Source: Streptomyces sp. NRRL F-5126
GTDB lineage: Bacteria > Actinomycetota > Actinomycetes > Streptomycetales > Streptomycetaceae
Direction: 5' to 3'
NCBI RefSeq assembly: GCF_000721265.1
Contig: NZ_JOFZ01000007.1
Span: 186,001 to 250,000 of the forward strand
DNA: 64,000 nt
Shown: piece by piece, positions 1 through 8,646 of the stretch
Numbering within the stretch: the first letter of the stretch is position 1
Layout of the letters: the number at the start of each line of letters is the position of its first letter
Translations under genes and position numbers: made by a program
Notes under the pieces: generated by a model
What the model was told of the DNA's origin: nothing
The model's input: the letters and a program-made list of their open reading frames with translations, nothing else
Database searches by the model: none

Positions 1-980
1 ACACCGTGGCGAACTACCGCGGCATCGAGATGACGGCGCGGCTCAACAAGATCATGCTGCTCTTCGAGGCGGTCGTGCTCGCGGTCTTCCTCGTGGTCGC
101 CGTCGTCGCGCTCGCGCAGGGCAAGGGGCACGGGTTCAGCTGGTCACCGGTCTACGACGCGCACACCTTCTCGTGGTCGCTCGTCTTCGGCGCCGTGTCG
201 GTCGCCGCGCTGAGCTTCCTCGGCTTCGACGGCATCTCGATGATGGCCGAGGAGAGCCGGGAGTCCTCCCGCGCGATCGGGCGCGCCATGATCGGGGCGC
301 TGCTGCTGGCAGGAACGCTGTTCATCGTGCAGACGTTCGTGGCCTCGCTGCTCGTCCCGGACCCGGGTCACCTCGTGAGCCGGGGAGATCCCGGCGGCAC
401 GGCCTTCTACGACGCGGCCCGGGTCGCCGCGGGCGGCTGGCTCGCCGACCTCACGGCGCTCGCCACCGCGATCGCCTGGGGGTTCGCCAACTCGCTGGTC
501 GCCCAGGCTGCCACCTCACGGCTGCTGTACGCGATGGCGCGCGACCGCCAGCTGCCCGCGTTCCTCGCGAAGATCCACCCCACCCGCAAGGTACCGGTCA
601 ACGCGACGCTGCTGGTGGCCGCGGTGTCCCTGCTGCTCGGCCTCTGGATGGCCTCGCGCGACGACGGGATCACCCTGCTCTCCACCCTCGTCAACTTCGG
701 CGCGCTGACCGGTTTCCTGGTGCTGCACGTCGCGGTCGTGTGGCACTACGTCGTGCGCGGCCGCAGCCGCCGGTACTTCAGCCATCTCATCGCGCCGGCC
801 ATCGGCTTCGCCATCCTCGCCTACGTCGTGGTCAACGCCCAGGTCGCCGCCCAGCGCCTCGGGTTCGTCTGGCTGGGCGTCGGCGTCGTCCTGCTGCTCG
901 GCCTGCTCCTCGCGGGACGCAAGCCGGACCTGTCGGCCATGGGGCAGCCGGCGCCGGACGGGGACCGCGACCGGACGTGA
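1..980 (+). CDS. APC-family amino acid/amine permease, 3' part
   Basis: This is the C-terminal part of an integral membrane permease; the reading frame is open from base 3 and the true start lies before the window. The 325 visible codons hold about eight hydrophobic segments separated by short charged loops. A glycine-rich FLGFDGIS segment and a cytoplasmic loop MARDRQLPAFLAKIHP are typical of APC transporters, which import amino acids or amines using ion gradients. Substrate cannot be read. The stop codon abuts the stop of the convergent ABC ATPase gene with no spacer, so the two genes share no room for a conventional terminator. Confidence 0.85.
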   Translation, partial: TVANYRGIEMTARLNKIMLLFEAVVLAVFLVVAVVALAQGKGHGFSWSPVYDAHTFSWSLVFGAVSVAALSFLGFDGISMMAEESRESSRAIGRAMIGALLLAGTLFIVQTFVASLLVPDPGHLVSRGDPGGTAFYDAARVAAGGWLADLTALATAIAWGFANSLVAQAATSRLLYAMARDRQLPAFLAKIHPTRKVPVNATLLVAAVSLLLGLWMASRDDGITLLSTLVNFGALTGFLVLHVAVVWHYVVRGRSRRYFSHLIAPAIGFAILAYVVVNAQVAAQRLGFVWLGVGVVLLLGLLLAGRKPDLSAMGQPAPDGDRDRT

Positions 981-2213
981 CTAGGCGTCCGACACCGAGG
1001 AGAAGTCGACGTCGCCGCGCGTGACACCCCGGGCGTCGGCGCCGACCGACCTGCGCAGGGCCTCGTGCAGGCCTGCCGGTGTCAGGACGCCCGCGAACCG
1101 CTCCCCGTCCAGCACGGCCACCCACCCCGCGTCGTGCTGGAGCATCTCGCCGAACGCCCGCTTCAGCGGCGCACCGAGCGCCACCCACGCCTCCATGCGC
1201 CGCGCCAGGCCGCCCATGCGGTCCGCGTCACGCGCACCGGACAGCTCACGGGCCGAGACCCAGCCGTGCAGCTCACCGCCGCCGCCGAGCACCACAGCCC
1301 AGCGCGCGCCCGCCGCGTCGAGGCGTGCCGCCACGTCGCGTGCCGTCTCGTCCACCCACGCCACCGGCGGCTGCTCCAGGTCGCCGGCCATGACGGCCGT
1401 GACCGACAGCCGCTTGAGACCCCGGTCGGCGCCTACGAACCGTGCCACGTACTCCGAGGCGGGAGCGCCGAGCACCGCCGCCGGTGTGTCGTACTGCTCG
1501 ATGCGGCCCTCCCCGTACACGGCGATCCGGTCGCCCATCCTGACCGCCTCCTCGATGTCGTGCGTCACGAAAAGCACGGTCTTGCGCACGGTCGCCTGCA
1601 GGGCGAGGAACTCGCTCTGCAGCCGCTCCCTCACCACCGGGTCGACCGCGCCGAACGGCTCGTCCATCAGCAGGACCGGAGGGTCGGCCGCGAGGGCGCG
1701 CGCCACGCCCACGCGCTGGCGCTGACCGCCGGAGAGCTGCGCAGGGTAGCGGTGGCCGTACATCCCGGGGTCGAGCCCCACCAGGTCCAGCAGCTCCGCG
1801 GCCCTGGCCCGCGCCTTCGTCCTCTTCCACCCCGCGAGCACCGGTACCGTCGCCGCGTTGTCGAGGACGGTGCGGTGCGGGAACAGCCCGCCCTGCTGGA
1901 TGACGTAGCCGATACCGCGCCGCAGCCGCACCGGGTCGGCGCCGGAGATGTCCTCGCCGGAGACGAGGATCCGCCCGGACGTCGGCTCGACCAGCCGGTT
2001 CACCATCATCATCGTGGTGGTCTTCCCGCACCCCGACGGCCCGACCAGGGTGACGAGTTCGCCCTCCCGCACCTCGAACGACAGCCTGTCGACGGCGGTC
2101 GTACCGTCCGGGTACACCTTGCCGACGTCCTCGAAGCGGATCACCTCCTCACCGTAGGAGCGGCCGGGCGGCGCCGCGAACGGTCCGTGGCCGGCCGGGG
2201 GACCCTTCACCAC
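981..2213 (-). CDS. Glycine betaine/proline-type ABC transporter ATP-binding protein
   Basis: A 410-residue ATPase of the OpuCA/ProV class that would energise osmoprotectant import. It shows Walker A GPSGCGKTT, Q-loop VIQQGGLFPHRTV, signature LSGGQRQRV, Walker B VLLMDEPFGAVDP and H-loop VTHDIEEA, followed by a C-terminal CBS-like regulatory region of about 130 residues. Family similarity begins at VIRFEDVGKVYPDG (about residue 24), but the GTG there has a GGAGG lying directly against it, so the upstream GTG is kept as the annotated start with low certainty. Only 34 bp separate it from the divergent deacetylase gene. No permease or binding-protein partner is visible. Confidence 0.85.
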   Translation of the reverse strand: MVKGPPAGHGPFAAPPGRSYGEEVIRFEDVGKVYPDGTTAVDRLSFEVREGELVTLVGPSGCGKTTTMMMVNRLVEPTSGRILVSGEDISGADPVRLRRGIGYVIQQGGLFPHRTVLDNAATVPVLAGWKRTKARARAAELLDLVGLDPGMYGHRYPAQLSGGQRQRVGVARALAADPPVLLMDEPFGAVDPVVRERLQSEFLALQATVRKTVLFVTHDIEEAVRMGDRIAVYGEGRIEQYDTPAAVLGAPASEYVARFVGADRGLKRLSVTAVMAGDLEQPPVAWVDETARDVAARLDAAGARWAVVLGGGGELHGWVSARELSGARDADRMGGLARRMEAWVALGAPLKRAFGEMLQHDAGWVAVLDGERFAGVLTPAGLHEALRRSVGADARGVTRGDVDFSSVSDA

Positions 2214-2235
2214 GGCGGGTGGGCGCCCGCACGCC

Positions 2236-2247
2236 TATAGTCACCCC
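2236..2247 (+). promoter_or_regulatory. -10 box TATAGT, probable leaderless promoter
   Basis: TATAGT at 2236-2241 is followed by six bases and then the ATG at 2248, so transcription would start at or next to the A of the start codon. No ribosome-binding site precedes the ATG. This is the usual arrangement of leaderless genes in Streptomyces. I see no convincing -35 box. Confidence 0.45.
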
Positions 2248-2988
2248 ATGACGGAGCAGACCGATCAGCTGTCCCCGATGCCGACCGACTGGGAGCGCGC
2301 GCTCGCCGTCGTCGCGCACCCCGACGACCTGGAGTACGGCTGCACCGCGGCCGTCGCCCAGTGGACGGACGAGGGCAGGGAGGTGACCTACCTCCTGGCG
2401 ACGCGAGGCGAGGCGGGTATCGACACCATCGCCCCCGGCGACTGCGCCCCCCTGCGCGAACGCGAGCAGCGGGCGAGCGCCGCCGTGGTGGGCGTGCGCG
2501 ACGTCGAGTTCCTCGGCCACCGCGACGGCGTCATCGAGTACGGCACCGACCTGCGCAGGGACATCGCCGCCGCGATCCGTGCGCACCGCCCCGAGCTCGT
2601 CGTCACGCTGAACCACCGGGACACCTGGGGCGGCGCCGCATGGAACACACCGGACCACCGTGCCGTCGGCCGCGCCGCGCTCGACGCCGCGGGCGACGCG
2701 GGCAACCGGTGGATCTTCCCCGAACTGGCCGAGCGCGGCCTCGCGCCGTGGGACGGGGTGCGGTGGGTGGCCGTCGCCGGCTCCGACACGCCCACCCATG
2801 CCGTCGACGCGGGCCCGGGGCTCGAACGCGCGGTCGCCTCGCTGCTCGAACACCGCACCTACATCGAGGTCCTCACCGACCAGGAGCCCGAGGACTACTG
2901 CCGCTCCTTCCTCACCGGGGTGGCGCAGGCGGCGGCGGACCGCTTCGGCGGCCGGCCCGCGGTCACCTTCGAACTCCTGCCGCGCTGA
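2248..2988 (+). CDS. PIG-L (LmbE-like) family deacetylase
   Basis: A 246-residue soluble zinc hydrolase of the PIG-L superfamily, which removes acetyl groups from N-acetylglucosaminyl conjugates such as mycothiol precursors or secondary metabolites. The hallmark AHPDD (residues 23-27) supplies the zinc ligands and catalytic aspartate, and the conserved downstream His motif appears as PDHRAVGRAAL. The natural substrate cannot be inferred; a role as MshB is possible but not shown by context. The gene appears to be transcribed leaderless and lies divergent to the ABC ATPase gene. Confidence 0.85.
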   Translation: MTEQTDQLSPMPTDWERALAVVAHPDDLEYGCTAAVAQWTDEGREVTYLLATRGEAGIDTIAPGDCAPLREREQRASAAVVGVRDVEFLGHRDGVIEYGTDLRRDIAAAIRAHRPELVVTLNHRDTWGGAAWNTPDHRAVGRAALDAAGDAGNRWIFPELAERGLAPWDGVRWVAVAGSDTPTHAVDAGPGLERAVASLLEHRTYIEVLTDQEPEDYCRSFLTGVAQAAADRFGGRPAVTFELLPR

Positions 2989-3183
2989 GCGGGGCCGCAC
3001 TCGCCCACCACGCGCCTCGACATGCGCGGACGCGGCGACCGGGTGACACTTGGGGGGCGGGGGACGGAGCGTCGCTGCGCGCGGCGCACGGCCCGTACCC
3101 CACCCGCGTCGCCACGTCCGAAGACGCACGGCTCGAAACGGCGAGCGGGACCACAGACCATGCTGGAACTGGAAGTGGTAGAG

Positions 3184-3429
3184 ATGCTGCTGCCGGACCG
3201 ACACCTGGTCGCCGACCTGCTGGGCCGTTACCGGGCATGGGAACGGCTGGTGCTCGCCGACCCGCAGGACGACGCGACCCGAAGGCGCTTCGAGGACGTG
3301 GCCTACACGCTCTGTGTGCTGATGGGGCAGCGCACGGCGCGCGAGGCGATCCTCAAGGCGGAGTCCTATCTGCGCCACATGCGGCCCGTACCGCTCCTCG
3401 CCGACGCGGAGCGCCGCGAGAAGGCCTGA
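3184..3429 (+). CDS. Small DUF5133-like protein
   Basis: An 81-residue protein with the pattern MLLPDRHLVADLLGRY at its start and a DVAYTLCVLMGQRTAREAI segment, which I recognise as the Streptomyces DUF5133 type; function is unknown. The ATG at 3184 is chosen because a GGAAG lies 8 bases upstream and family members begin with the same ML.P motif. An in-frame ATG at 3160 would add eight residues. No membrane segment or signal peptide is present. A perfect hairpin follows the stop codon. Confidence 0.65.
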   Translation: MLLPDRHLVADLLGRYRAWERLVLADPQDDATRRRFEDVAYTLCVLMGQRTAREAILKAESYLRHMRPVPLLADAERREKA

Positions 3430-3435
3430 CGTCCA

Positions 3436-3457
3436 TTCCCGGCCGGGCGGCCGGGAA
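3436..3457 (+). terminator. Hairpin terminator after the DUF5133-like gene
   Basis: A perfect 9-bp stem TTCCCGGCC/GGCCGGGAA with a 4-nt loop starts 7 nt after the stop codon. There is no T-run, as is common in actinobacteria. Confidence 0.5.
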
Positions 3458-3567
3458 GCGGCGCACGGGCATGTCGGAGGCGGCCCGGCCGGGGCATCCG
3501 GTCCGGCCGCCCCTGCACGCCAGGACCGGCGCCCGTACACCTCCTGCCTCCTTGTTCCCACACGCGC

Positions 3568-3579
3568 AAGCGACCGCTT
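3568..3579. promoter_or_regulatory. Palindrome AAGCGACCGCTT, probable operator
   Basis: A perfect 5-2-5 inverted repeat 48 bp upstream of the quinone oxidoreductase start, overlapping a possible -10 box TAGTAT at 3579-3584. Short AAGCG/CGCTT inverted repeats of this kind are typical TetR-family operators in front of acyl-CoA dehydrogenase operons. No TetR gene is present nearby. Confidence 0.4.
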
Positions 3580-3626
3580 AGTATGCGACGGCACGCCCTA
3601 CTGCCCATCGTGTGTGGAGGCCCTGA

Positions 3627-4592
3627 ATGCAGGCATGGCGAGTGCACCGCAACGGCGAGCCGGCCGAGGTGATGCGGCTGGAGTCCACCGAGCCGCCCGA
3701 GCCGGCGAAGGGGCAGGTCACCGTGGCGGTCAGCGCCGCCAACGTGAACTTCCCCGACGCGATGCTGTGCCGCGGGCAGTACCAGATCACGCCCCCGCTG
3801 CCCTTCACACCGGGCGTGGAGATCTGCGGCAGGACCGAGGACGGACGCCGCGTCATCACCACCGTCGCCCTGCCGCACGGCGGCTTCGCCGAATACGCGC
3901 TCGCCGACGAGGCCGCCCTGCTGCCCGCGCCCGCCGCACTCGACGACGCCCAGGCCGCCGCGCTGCACATCGGCTACCAGACCGGCTGGTTCGCGCTGCA
4001 CCGGCGCGCGCACCTCCAGGAGGGCGAGACACTGCTCGTGCACGCCGCCGCCGGGGGAGTGGGCAGTGCCGCCGTCCAGCTGGGCAAGGCGGCCGGGGCC
4101 CGGGTCATCGGCGTCGTCGGAGGCCGTGAGAAGGCCGCCGTGGCCGAGGCACTCGGCTGCGACCTCGTACTCGACCGGCACGCCGACGACATCATCGCCG
4201 CCGTCAAGGACACCACCGGGGGCCGCGGGGCCGACGTCGTCTTCGACCCCGTCGGCGGCGACGCCTTCACCAAGTCCACCAAGTGCGTCGCCTTCGAGGG
4301 CCGCATCGTGGTCATCGGCTTCACCAGCGGCACCGTTCCCGCGCCCGCGCTCAGCCACGCCCTCGTCAAGAACTACTCGATCCTCGGCCTGCACTGGGGC
4401 CTGTACGCGGCGAAGGACCCCGCCGCCGTCCTGCGCTGCCACGAGCGCCTCACCGACCTCGCCGACCGGGGCAGGATCGCGCCCCTGGTCAGCGAACGTG
4501 TCGGCCTCGACGCGGCCGCCGACGCGGTCCAGCGCGTCGCCGACGGCACCACCACGGGACGCGTCGTGGTCGTACCGGAAGGAGCCAAGTGA
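3627..4592 (+). CDS. NADPH:quinone oxidoreductase-type MDR dehydrogenase
   Basis: A 321-residue medium-chain dehydrogenase/reductase of the zinc-free quinone oxidoreductase (QOR) branch. The GroES-like N-terminal half is followed by the nucleotide-binding motif AAAGGVGSAAVQL near residue 145 and a Rossmann domain. Zinc-ligand cysteines of alcohol dehydrogenases are absent, so NADPH-dependent reduction of a quinone or enoyl compound is likely. The stop overlaps the ATG of the next gene in a TGATG arrangement, so it is probably translated together with the two acyl-CoA dehydrogenases. An enoyl-CoA or enoyl-thioester reductase role within that operon is an inference. Confidence 0.85.
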   Translation: MQAWRVHRNGEPAEVMRLESTEPPEPAKGQVTVAVSAANVNFPDAMLCRGQYQITPPLPFTPGVEICGRTEDGRRVITTVALPHGGFAEYALADEAALLPAPAALDDAQAAALHIGYQTGWFALHRRAHLQEGETLLVHAAAGGVGSAAVQLGKAAGARVIGVVGGREKAAVAEALGCDLVLDRHADDIIAAVKDTTGGRGADVVFDPVGGDAFTKSTKCVAFEGRIVVIGFTSGTVPAPALSHALVKNYSILGLHWGLYAAKDPAAVLRCHERLTDLADRGRIAPLVSERVGLDAAADAVQRVADGTTTGRVVVVPEGAK

Positions 4593-5809
4593 TGGCACGC
4601 ACCACCGGCGGGCCCGCCACCCCGCCCGGCGCCGGCGAGCTGCGCGACCGTACGCGCCGGCTGCTCGCCGAGCATCCGCCCGCCACCACCGCCCCCGTTG
4701 ACTTCCTCGACGCCCGGTTCGACGCCGGCCTCGCGTGGGTGCACTTCCCGGCCGGTCTCGGAGGCCTCGACGCGCCCCGTGCCCTGCAGCCCGCCGTGGA
4801 CGCCGAACTCGACGACGCCGCCGCACCCGGCAACGATCCGCGCCGCATCGGCATCGGCCTCGGCATGGCCGCGCCGACCCTCCTGCGCTACGGGACGCGT
4901 GAGCAGCAGGAACGCTTCCTGAAGCCGCTGTGGACGGGGCGCGAGGTGTGGTGCCAGCTCTTCAGCGAGCCCGGCGCCGGATCCGACCTCGCGGCGCTCG
5001 CCACCCGCGCCGTGCGAGACGAGGACAGCGGCGACTGGATCGTCAACGGCCAGAAGGTCTGGACGTCGAGCGCCCACCTCGCCCGCTGGGCCATCCTCAT
5101 CGCCCGCACCGACCCGGATCTGCCCAAGCACCGCGGCATCACGTACTTCGTCTGCGACATGACCGACCCCGGCGTGGACGTCAGGCCGCTGCGCCAGATC
5201 ACCGGCGAGGCCGAGTTCAACGAGGTCTTCCTGACGGACGTGCGCATCCCCGACGCCCACCGGCTCGGCGAGGTCGGAGACGGCTGGCGCGTAGCCAGGA
5301 CCACCCTGATGAACGAGCGCGTCTCGATCGGCGGCGCCCGCCTGCCGCGCGAGGGCGGCATGATCGGCCCCGCCGCCGCCACCTGGCGCGAACGCCCCGA
5401 ACTGCGCACCCACGACCTGCACCGGCGCCTGCTCGACCTGTGGGTCGAGTCGGAGGTCGCCCGGCTCACCGGTGAACGACTGAGGCAGCAGCTCGCCGCG
5501 GGCCACCCGGGGCCCGAGGGCAGCGGCATGAAGCTGACCTTCGCCCGCCTCAACCAGGCCGTCAGCGGCCTGGAGGTCGAACTCCTGGGCGACGAGGGGC
5601 TGCTGTACTCGGACTGGACGATGCGCAGGCCCGAGTACGTCGACTTCACCGGGCGCGACGCCGGCTACCGCTACCTGCGCTCCAAGGGCAACTCCATCGA
5701 AGGAGGCACCAGCGAGGTGCTGCTCAACATCGTCGCGGAACGCGTCCTCGGCCTGCCGCCCGAGCCGCGGGACGACAAGGACGTCGCATGGAAGGACCTG
5801 GCGCGATGA
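4592..5809 (+). CDS. Acyl-CoA dehydrogenase, catalytic-type subunit
   Basis: A 405-residue flavoprotein of the acyl-CoA dehydrogenase family. The FAD/substrate region shows QLFSEPGAGSDLA, and WIVNGQKVWTS follows. The C-terminal SIEGGTSEVLLN segment matches the EGT-type region that carries the catalytic glutamate, so this subunit appears complete. The ATG overlaps the stop of the preceding gene by one base, and its stop overlaps the start of the following acyl-CoA dehydrogenase. Pairing of one complete and one degenerate subunit resembles the heterotetrameric FadE pairs used for steroid side chains in other actinobacteria; the substrate here is unknown. Confidence 0.9.
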   Translation: MARTTGGPATPPGAGELRDRTRRLLAEHPPATTAPVDFLDARFDAGLAWVHFPAGLGGLDAPRALQPAVDAELDDAAAPGNDPRRIGIGLGMAAPTLLRYGTREQQERFLKPLWTGREVWCQLFSEPGAGSDLAALATRAVRDEDSGDWIVNGQKVWTSSAHLARWAILIARTDPDLPKHRGITYFVCDMTDPGVDVRPLRQITGEAEFNEVFLTDVRIPDAHRLGEVGDGWRVARTTLMNERVSIGGARLPREGGMIGPAAATWRERPELRTHDLHRRLLDLWVESEVARLTGERLRQQLAAGHPGPEGSGMKLTFARLNQAVSGLEVELLGDEGLLYSDWTMRRPEYVDFTGRDAGYRYLRSKGNSIEGGTSEVLLNIVAERVLGLPPEPRDDKDVAWKDLAR

Positions 5810-6942
5810 CCACGGAACAGACCGCCACCGCCCCTGAGGCCGCGCCCGACCTGCTGTACACGGCCGCCGAGGAGGACCTGCGCGCCGCAGTCCGCGCGCT
5901 GCTCGCCGACCGGGCGGACCCGGCCGCCGCGCTCGCCCGCGCCGAGTCGGGCGACCCGTACGACGCGGGCCTTTGGGACCGGCTCGCCGGCTCCATCGGC
6001 GCGGCGGGCCTGCTCGTGCCCGAGGAGCTGGGCGGACAGGGCGCGAGCGCCCGCGAGGCAGCCGTCGTGCTGGAGGAGCTGGGACGCGCCGTCACGCCCG
6101 CGCCGTACCTGACGAGCTCCGTCGTCGCCACGGGGATCCTGCTCGGCTGTGACACCGGCGAGCCCGACGTCGCGGGCCTCGTCACAGCCCTCGCCACCGG
6201 CGCCCGCACGGCCGTGCTCGCGCTGCCGCTCACGACCGCGCCGGGCGACCCGCACCCGCGTGCCGCGGACACCGTCACGAGCGTCGCCGACGCGGCGCGC
6301 GCCGACGTCCTCCTGCTGGTGCGTGACGACGGCCTCTACGCGGTCGAGACCGCCGACCCGGCCGTCACCGTGGAGCCGCTCACGCCGCTCGACCTGACGC
6401 GCCCGCTCGCCGCCGTCACCGCGGACCCGGCCGCGGGGCTCAGGCTGGCCGACGCGGACACGGCGCGCGCGGCGGTGCGCCGCGGCCTCCTCAGCGGGGC
6501 GGGACTCCTCGCCTCCGAGCAACTGGGCATCGCCGAGTGGTGCCTGGAGGAGACCGTCAGGTACACGAAGGAGCGCCACCAGTTCAACCGGCCCGTCGGG
6601 TCGTTCCAGGCGCTCAAGCACCGCATGGCCCAGCTGTGGGTGGAGGTCGTCTCGGCGCGCGCCGCCGCGCGGGGCGCCGCGGACGCGCTCGCCACCGGCA
6701 GCCCGGATGCGCGGCTCGCCGTCGCGGTGGCCGGCGCCTACTGCGGCCGGGTCGCCGTCCACGCCGCGGAGGAGTGCGTGCAGTTGCACGGCGGCATCGG
6801 GATGACCTGGGAGCACCCCGCGCACCTCGCCCTCAAGCGCGCCAAGGCGGACGAGGCCGCGTTCGGCACCGCGGGCCGCCACAAGGACACCGTCGCCGCC
6901 CTCGCGGGCCTGCCCGCTCCGAGCCGCGCTGACCGGCTGTAA
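5806..6942 (+). CDS. Acyl-CoA dehydrogenase, partner subunit
   Basis: A 378-residue acyl-CoA dehydrogenase family protein. The ATG at 5806 overlaps the stop of the upstream gene (ATGA) and has GAAGGA 9 bases upstream, which favours it over the ATG at 5788. The fold signatures are present: GGQGASAREAAVVLEELGR near the N-terminus, YTKERHQFNRPVGSFQALKH in the middle and QLHGGIGMTWEHPAHL near the C-terminus. The EGT-type catalytic glutamate segment is missing, as in the non-catalytic beta subunits of heteromeric FadE enzymes. It therefore probably works only in complex with the preceding subunit. Confidence 0.88.
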   Translation: MTTEQTATAPEAAPDLLYTAAEEDLRAAVRALLADRADPAAALARAESGDPYDAGLWDRLAGSIGAAGLLVPEELGGQGASAREAAVVLEELGRAVTPAPYLTSSVVATGILLGCDTGEPDVAGLVTALATGARTAVLALPLTTAPGDPHPRAADTVTSVADAARADVLLLVRDDGLYAVETADPAVTVEPLTPLDLTRPLAAVTADPAAGLRLADADTARAAVRRGLLSGAGLLASEQLGIAEWCLEETVRYTKERHQFNRPVGSFQALKHRMAQLWVEVVSARAAARGAADALATGSPDARLAVAVAGAYCGRVAVHAAEECVQLHGGIGMTWEHPAHLALKRAKADEAAFGTAGRHKDTVAALAGLPAPSRADRL

Positions 6943-7060
6943 CGGCGTCCGGGACGCTGTCACCCGAACGGCCGACGCGTCATTCGCCCGGACGGCGCTC
7001 GCCCTCCGCCACACTGGCGCCCACATGCCGCAACAGGGTGCGGCGGAGGAGAGGTGCACG

Positions 7061-7255
7061 ATGGCGATCACGGTCTCCCTGTTGCTGCTGCTCGCGGTCA
7101 TGGCGGTGGCCTTCATCCGCAGCGGCGGCCTCAAGGTGTGGCACGCGGTGATCTGCGTCCTGCTGGGGTTCATGCTGGCCAGTACGAGCATGGCGCCGAC
7201 CATCAGCAACGGCGTCTCGGCGACCGCCGACATGGTCAGCGGCATCAGACCCTGA
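7061..7255 (+). CDS. Small two-helix membrane protein
   Basis: A 64-residue hydrophobic protein with two predicted membrane segments, roughly residues 3-18 and 26-45, separated by a short RSGGLK loop. A GAGGAG ribosome site precedes the ATG at 7061; an in-frame ATG at 7025 lacks one. The C-terminal SNGVSATADMVSGI part is polar. The function is unknown. Its last 11 bases overlap the end of the convergent Smr-domain gene. Confidence 0.6.
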   Translation: MAITVSLLLLLAVMAVAFIRSGGLKVWHAVICVLLGFMLASTSMAPTISNGVSATADMVSGIRP

Positions 7256-7493
7256 AATGGACCAGGATGCGCCCGCCGTTGTCCGGGTCGACCTCGAAGC
7301 GGTCGTAGAGCCGCTTGACGTGCGGCTGGCCGAGGAACGCGATCACGCGCGCCCTGAGCTTGCCCGACCCCTTGCCCGGGATCAGTTCCAGCACGGGCTC
7401 GCCCGTGGCGGCCGCCCTGAACAGAGCCTGGCGCAGAGCCAGTTCGATGTCCCGATTGCTACGGAAGATCGGATGCAGGTCCACCGTGATCAT
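7245..7493 (-). CDS. Stand-alone Smr (MutS2 C-terminal) domain protein
   Basis: An 82-residue protein that is essentially just an Smr domain: an LHP motif at the N-terminus (DLHPIF), the characteristic IPGKGSGKLR loop near residue 40, and a final FLGQPHVKRLYD helix. Smr domains bind or nick nucleic acids and occur at the end of MutS2 or alone. The gene starts 43 bp after the L,D-transpeptidase stop on the same strand, so it may be co-transcribed, although no functional link is evident. It overlaps the convergent small membrane protein gene by 11 bp. Confidence 0.8.
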   Translation of the reverse strand: MITVDLHPIFRSNRDIELALRQALFRAAATGEPVLELIPGKGSGKLRARVIAFLGQPHVKRLYDRFEVDPDNGGRILVHFRV

Positions 7494-7536
7494 CGGCGCG
7501 CCCCGGGGCGAGGGTGCCGCGCGCGAACCGGTGCCG

Positions 7537-8646
7537 TCACGAGGCGGCCGTGCGCGCGCCGCTCGCGCTCCCGGACAGCCACTGCGCCCACGTCAGGTTG
7601 TAGTCGGCGTAGCCGTTGTCCGGGGCTGCCTTGCCGCGGGGGGAGCCGGTGATGGTGATCGGGTCGCCCTGCTTCACGATGTTGTAGAACCACTTGGCGT
7701 CCGCCAGCGACAGGTGCACGCAGCCGTGCGAGCCCACGCTGTGGCCCGGGTACGGGTCGCCGCTCGAGTAGTGCAGGTACGTGCCCGAGTTGGTCAGGTG
7801 GACGTCCCAGGGCAGGGTCAGGTCGTAGTAGTCCTTGCTCTTCTTGTCGCAGCTGATGCCGACGCTGCACGAGGTCATGTGCACCTTGGGCTGCTTGTCG
7901 ATGACCGCCATCGTGCCGTCCCAGGACGGCCACGACTTGCTGCCGGCGTCGATGGGCACGGTGCGCAAGGTCTTGCCGTCGCGGGTGACCTTCATGGTGT
8001 GCCCGGTCACGGAGACGGTGGCCTCGGTGTCCCTTCCGATGGTGAAGGCGTGGTGGTAGCTGTGGGTGCCCGCACGGCCGTGGCCGTCGCCCACACCGGC
8101 GAGGTCCGCGTCCACCGACACCTGCGTGCCCGGCTGCCAGTACGACTTCGGGCGCCAGTCGACGCGGGTCGAGCCGAACCAGTGCCACGCCCCGGTGGTC
8201 GGCACCGAGGCCGACACCTTGAGGTGCCGCTCGACCGAGGCACGGGCCGAGGGCGCCACGGGATGGGTGAAGACGATGGACACGGGCATCGCGACCCCGA
8301 CGGTGTCACCGGCGGTCGGCGTGATGCTGTTCAGCAGCATCGGCGGTTTGGACGCCGGCTTCGTCGCCGAGGGTGTCGAGGCGGGCACGGCGCTCCGGGT
8401 GGCGGAGCGCTGCGTGGACGCGGTCGGCGAGGGCGTCGCCGAGCCGGTCGGGGAGGTGGACGCGGACGGGGATGCGGAGACGGATGCCGCGGCGGGCGCG
8501 GAGGCCGGTGTCGCACCGGCCGCGGATGCCGTGGCCCCGCCGGCACCGCATGCGCTCGCCCCCGCGACCACGGCGCCCACCACGAGCGCCGTGCCTATGC
8601 TCCCTCTGCTGCGTCGGCCCATGCTCGATGCCCCACTCATCCTCAC
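7537..8646 (-). CDS. L,D-transpeptidase with Ig-like domain
   Basis: A 369-residue exported enzyme that would form 3-3 peptidoglycan cross-links or attach proteins to peptidoglycan outside the membrane. An N-terminal hydrophobic segment ends in GASACGAG, a weak lipobox, so it is probably a lipoprotein. A Ser/Ala/Pro-rich linker covers about residues 40-100, an Ig-like domain residues 105-220, and a YkuD catalytic domain residues 225-340. The catalytic motif SHGCVHLS is intact with the nucleophile at Cys309. The layout matches LdtMt2-type enzymes. The start could also be the ATG eight codons further in. Confidence 0.92.
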   Translation of the reverse strand: MRMSGASSMGRRSRGSIGTALVVGAVVAGASACGAGGATASAAGATPASAPAAASVSASPSASTSPTGSATPSPTASTQRSATRSAVPASTPSATKPASKPPMLLNSITPTAGDTVGVAMPVSIVFTHPVAPSARASVERHLKVSASVPTTGAWHWFGSTRVDWRPKSYWQPGTQVSVDADLAGVGDGHGRAGTHSYHHAFTIGRDTEATVSVTGHTMKVTRDGKTLRTVPIDAGSKSWPSWDGTMAVIDKQPKVHMTSCSVGISCDKKSKDYYDLTLPWDVHLTNSGTYLHYSSGDPYPGHSVGSHGCVHLSLADAKWFYNIVKQGDPITITGSPRGKAAPDNGYADYNLTWAQWLSGSASGARTAAS

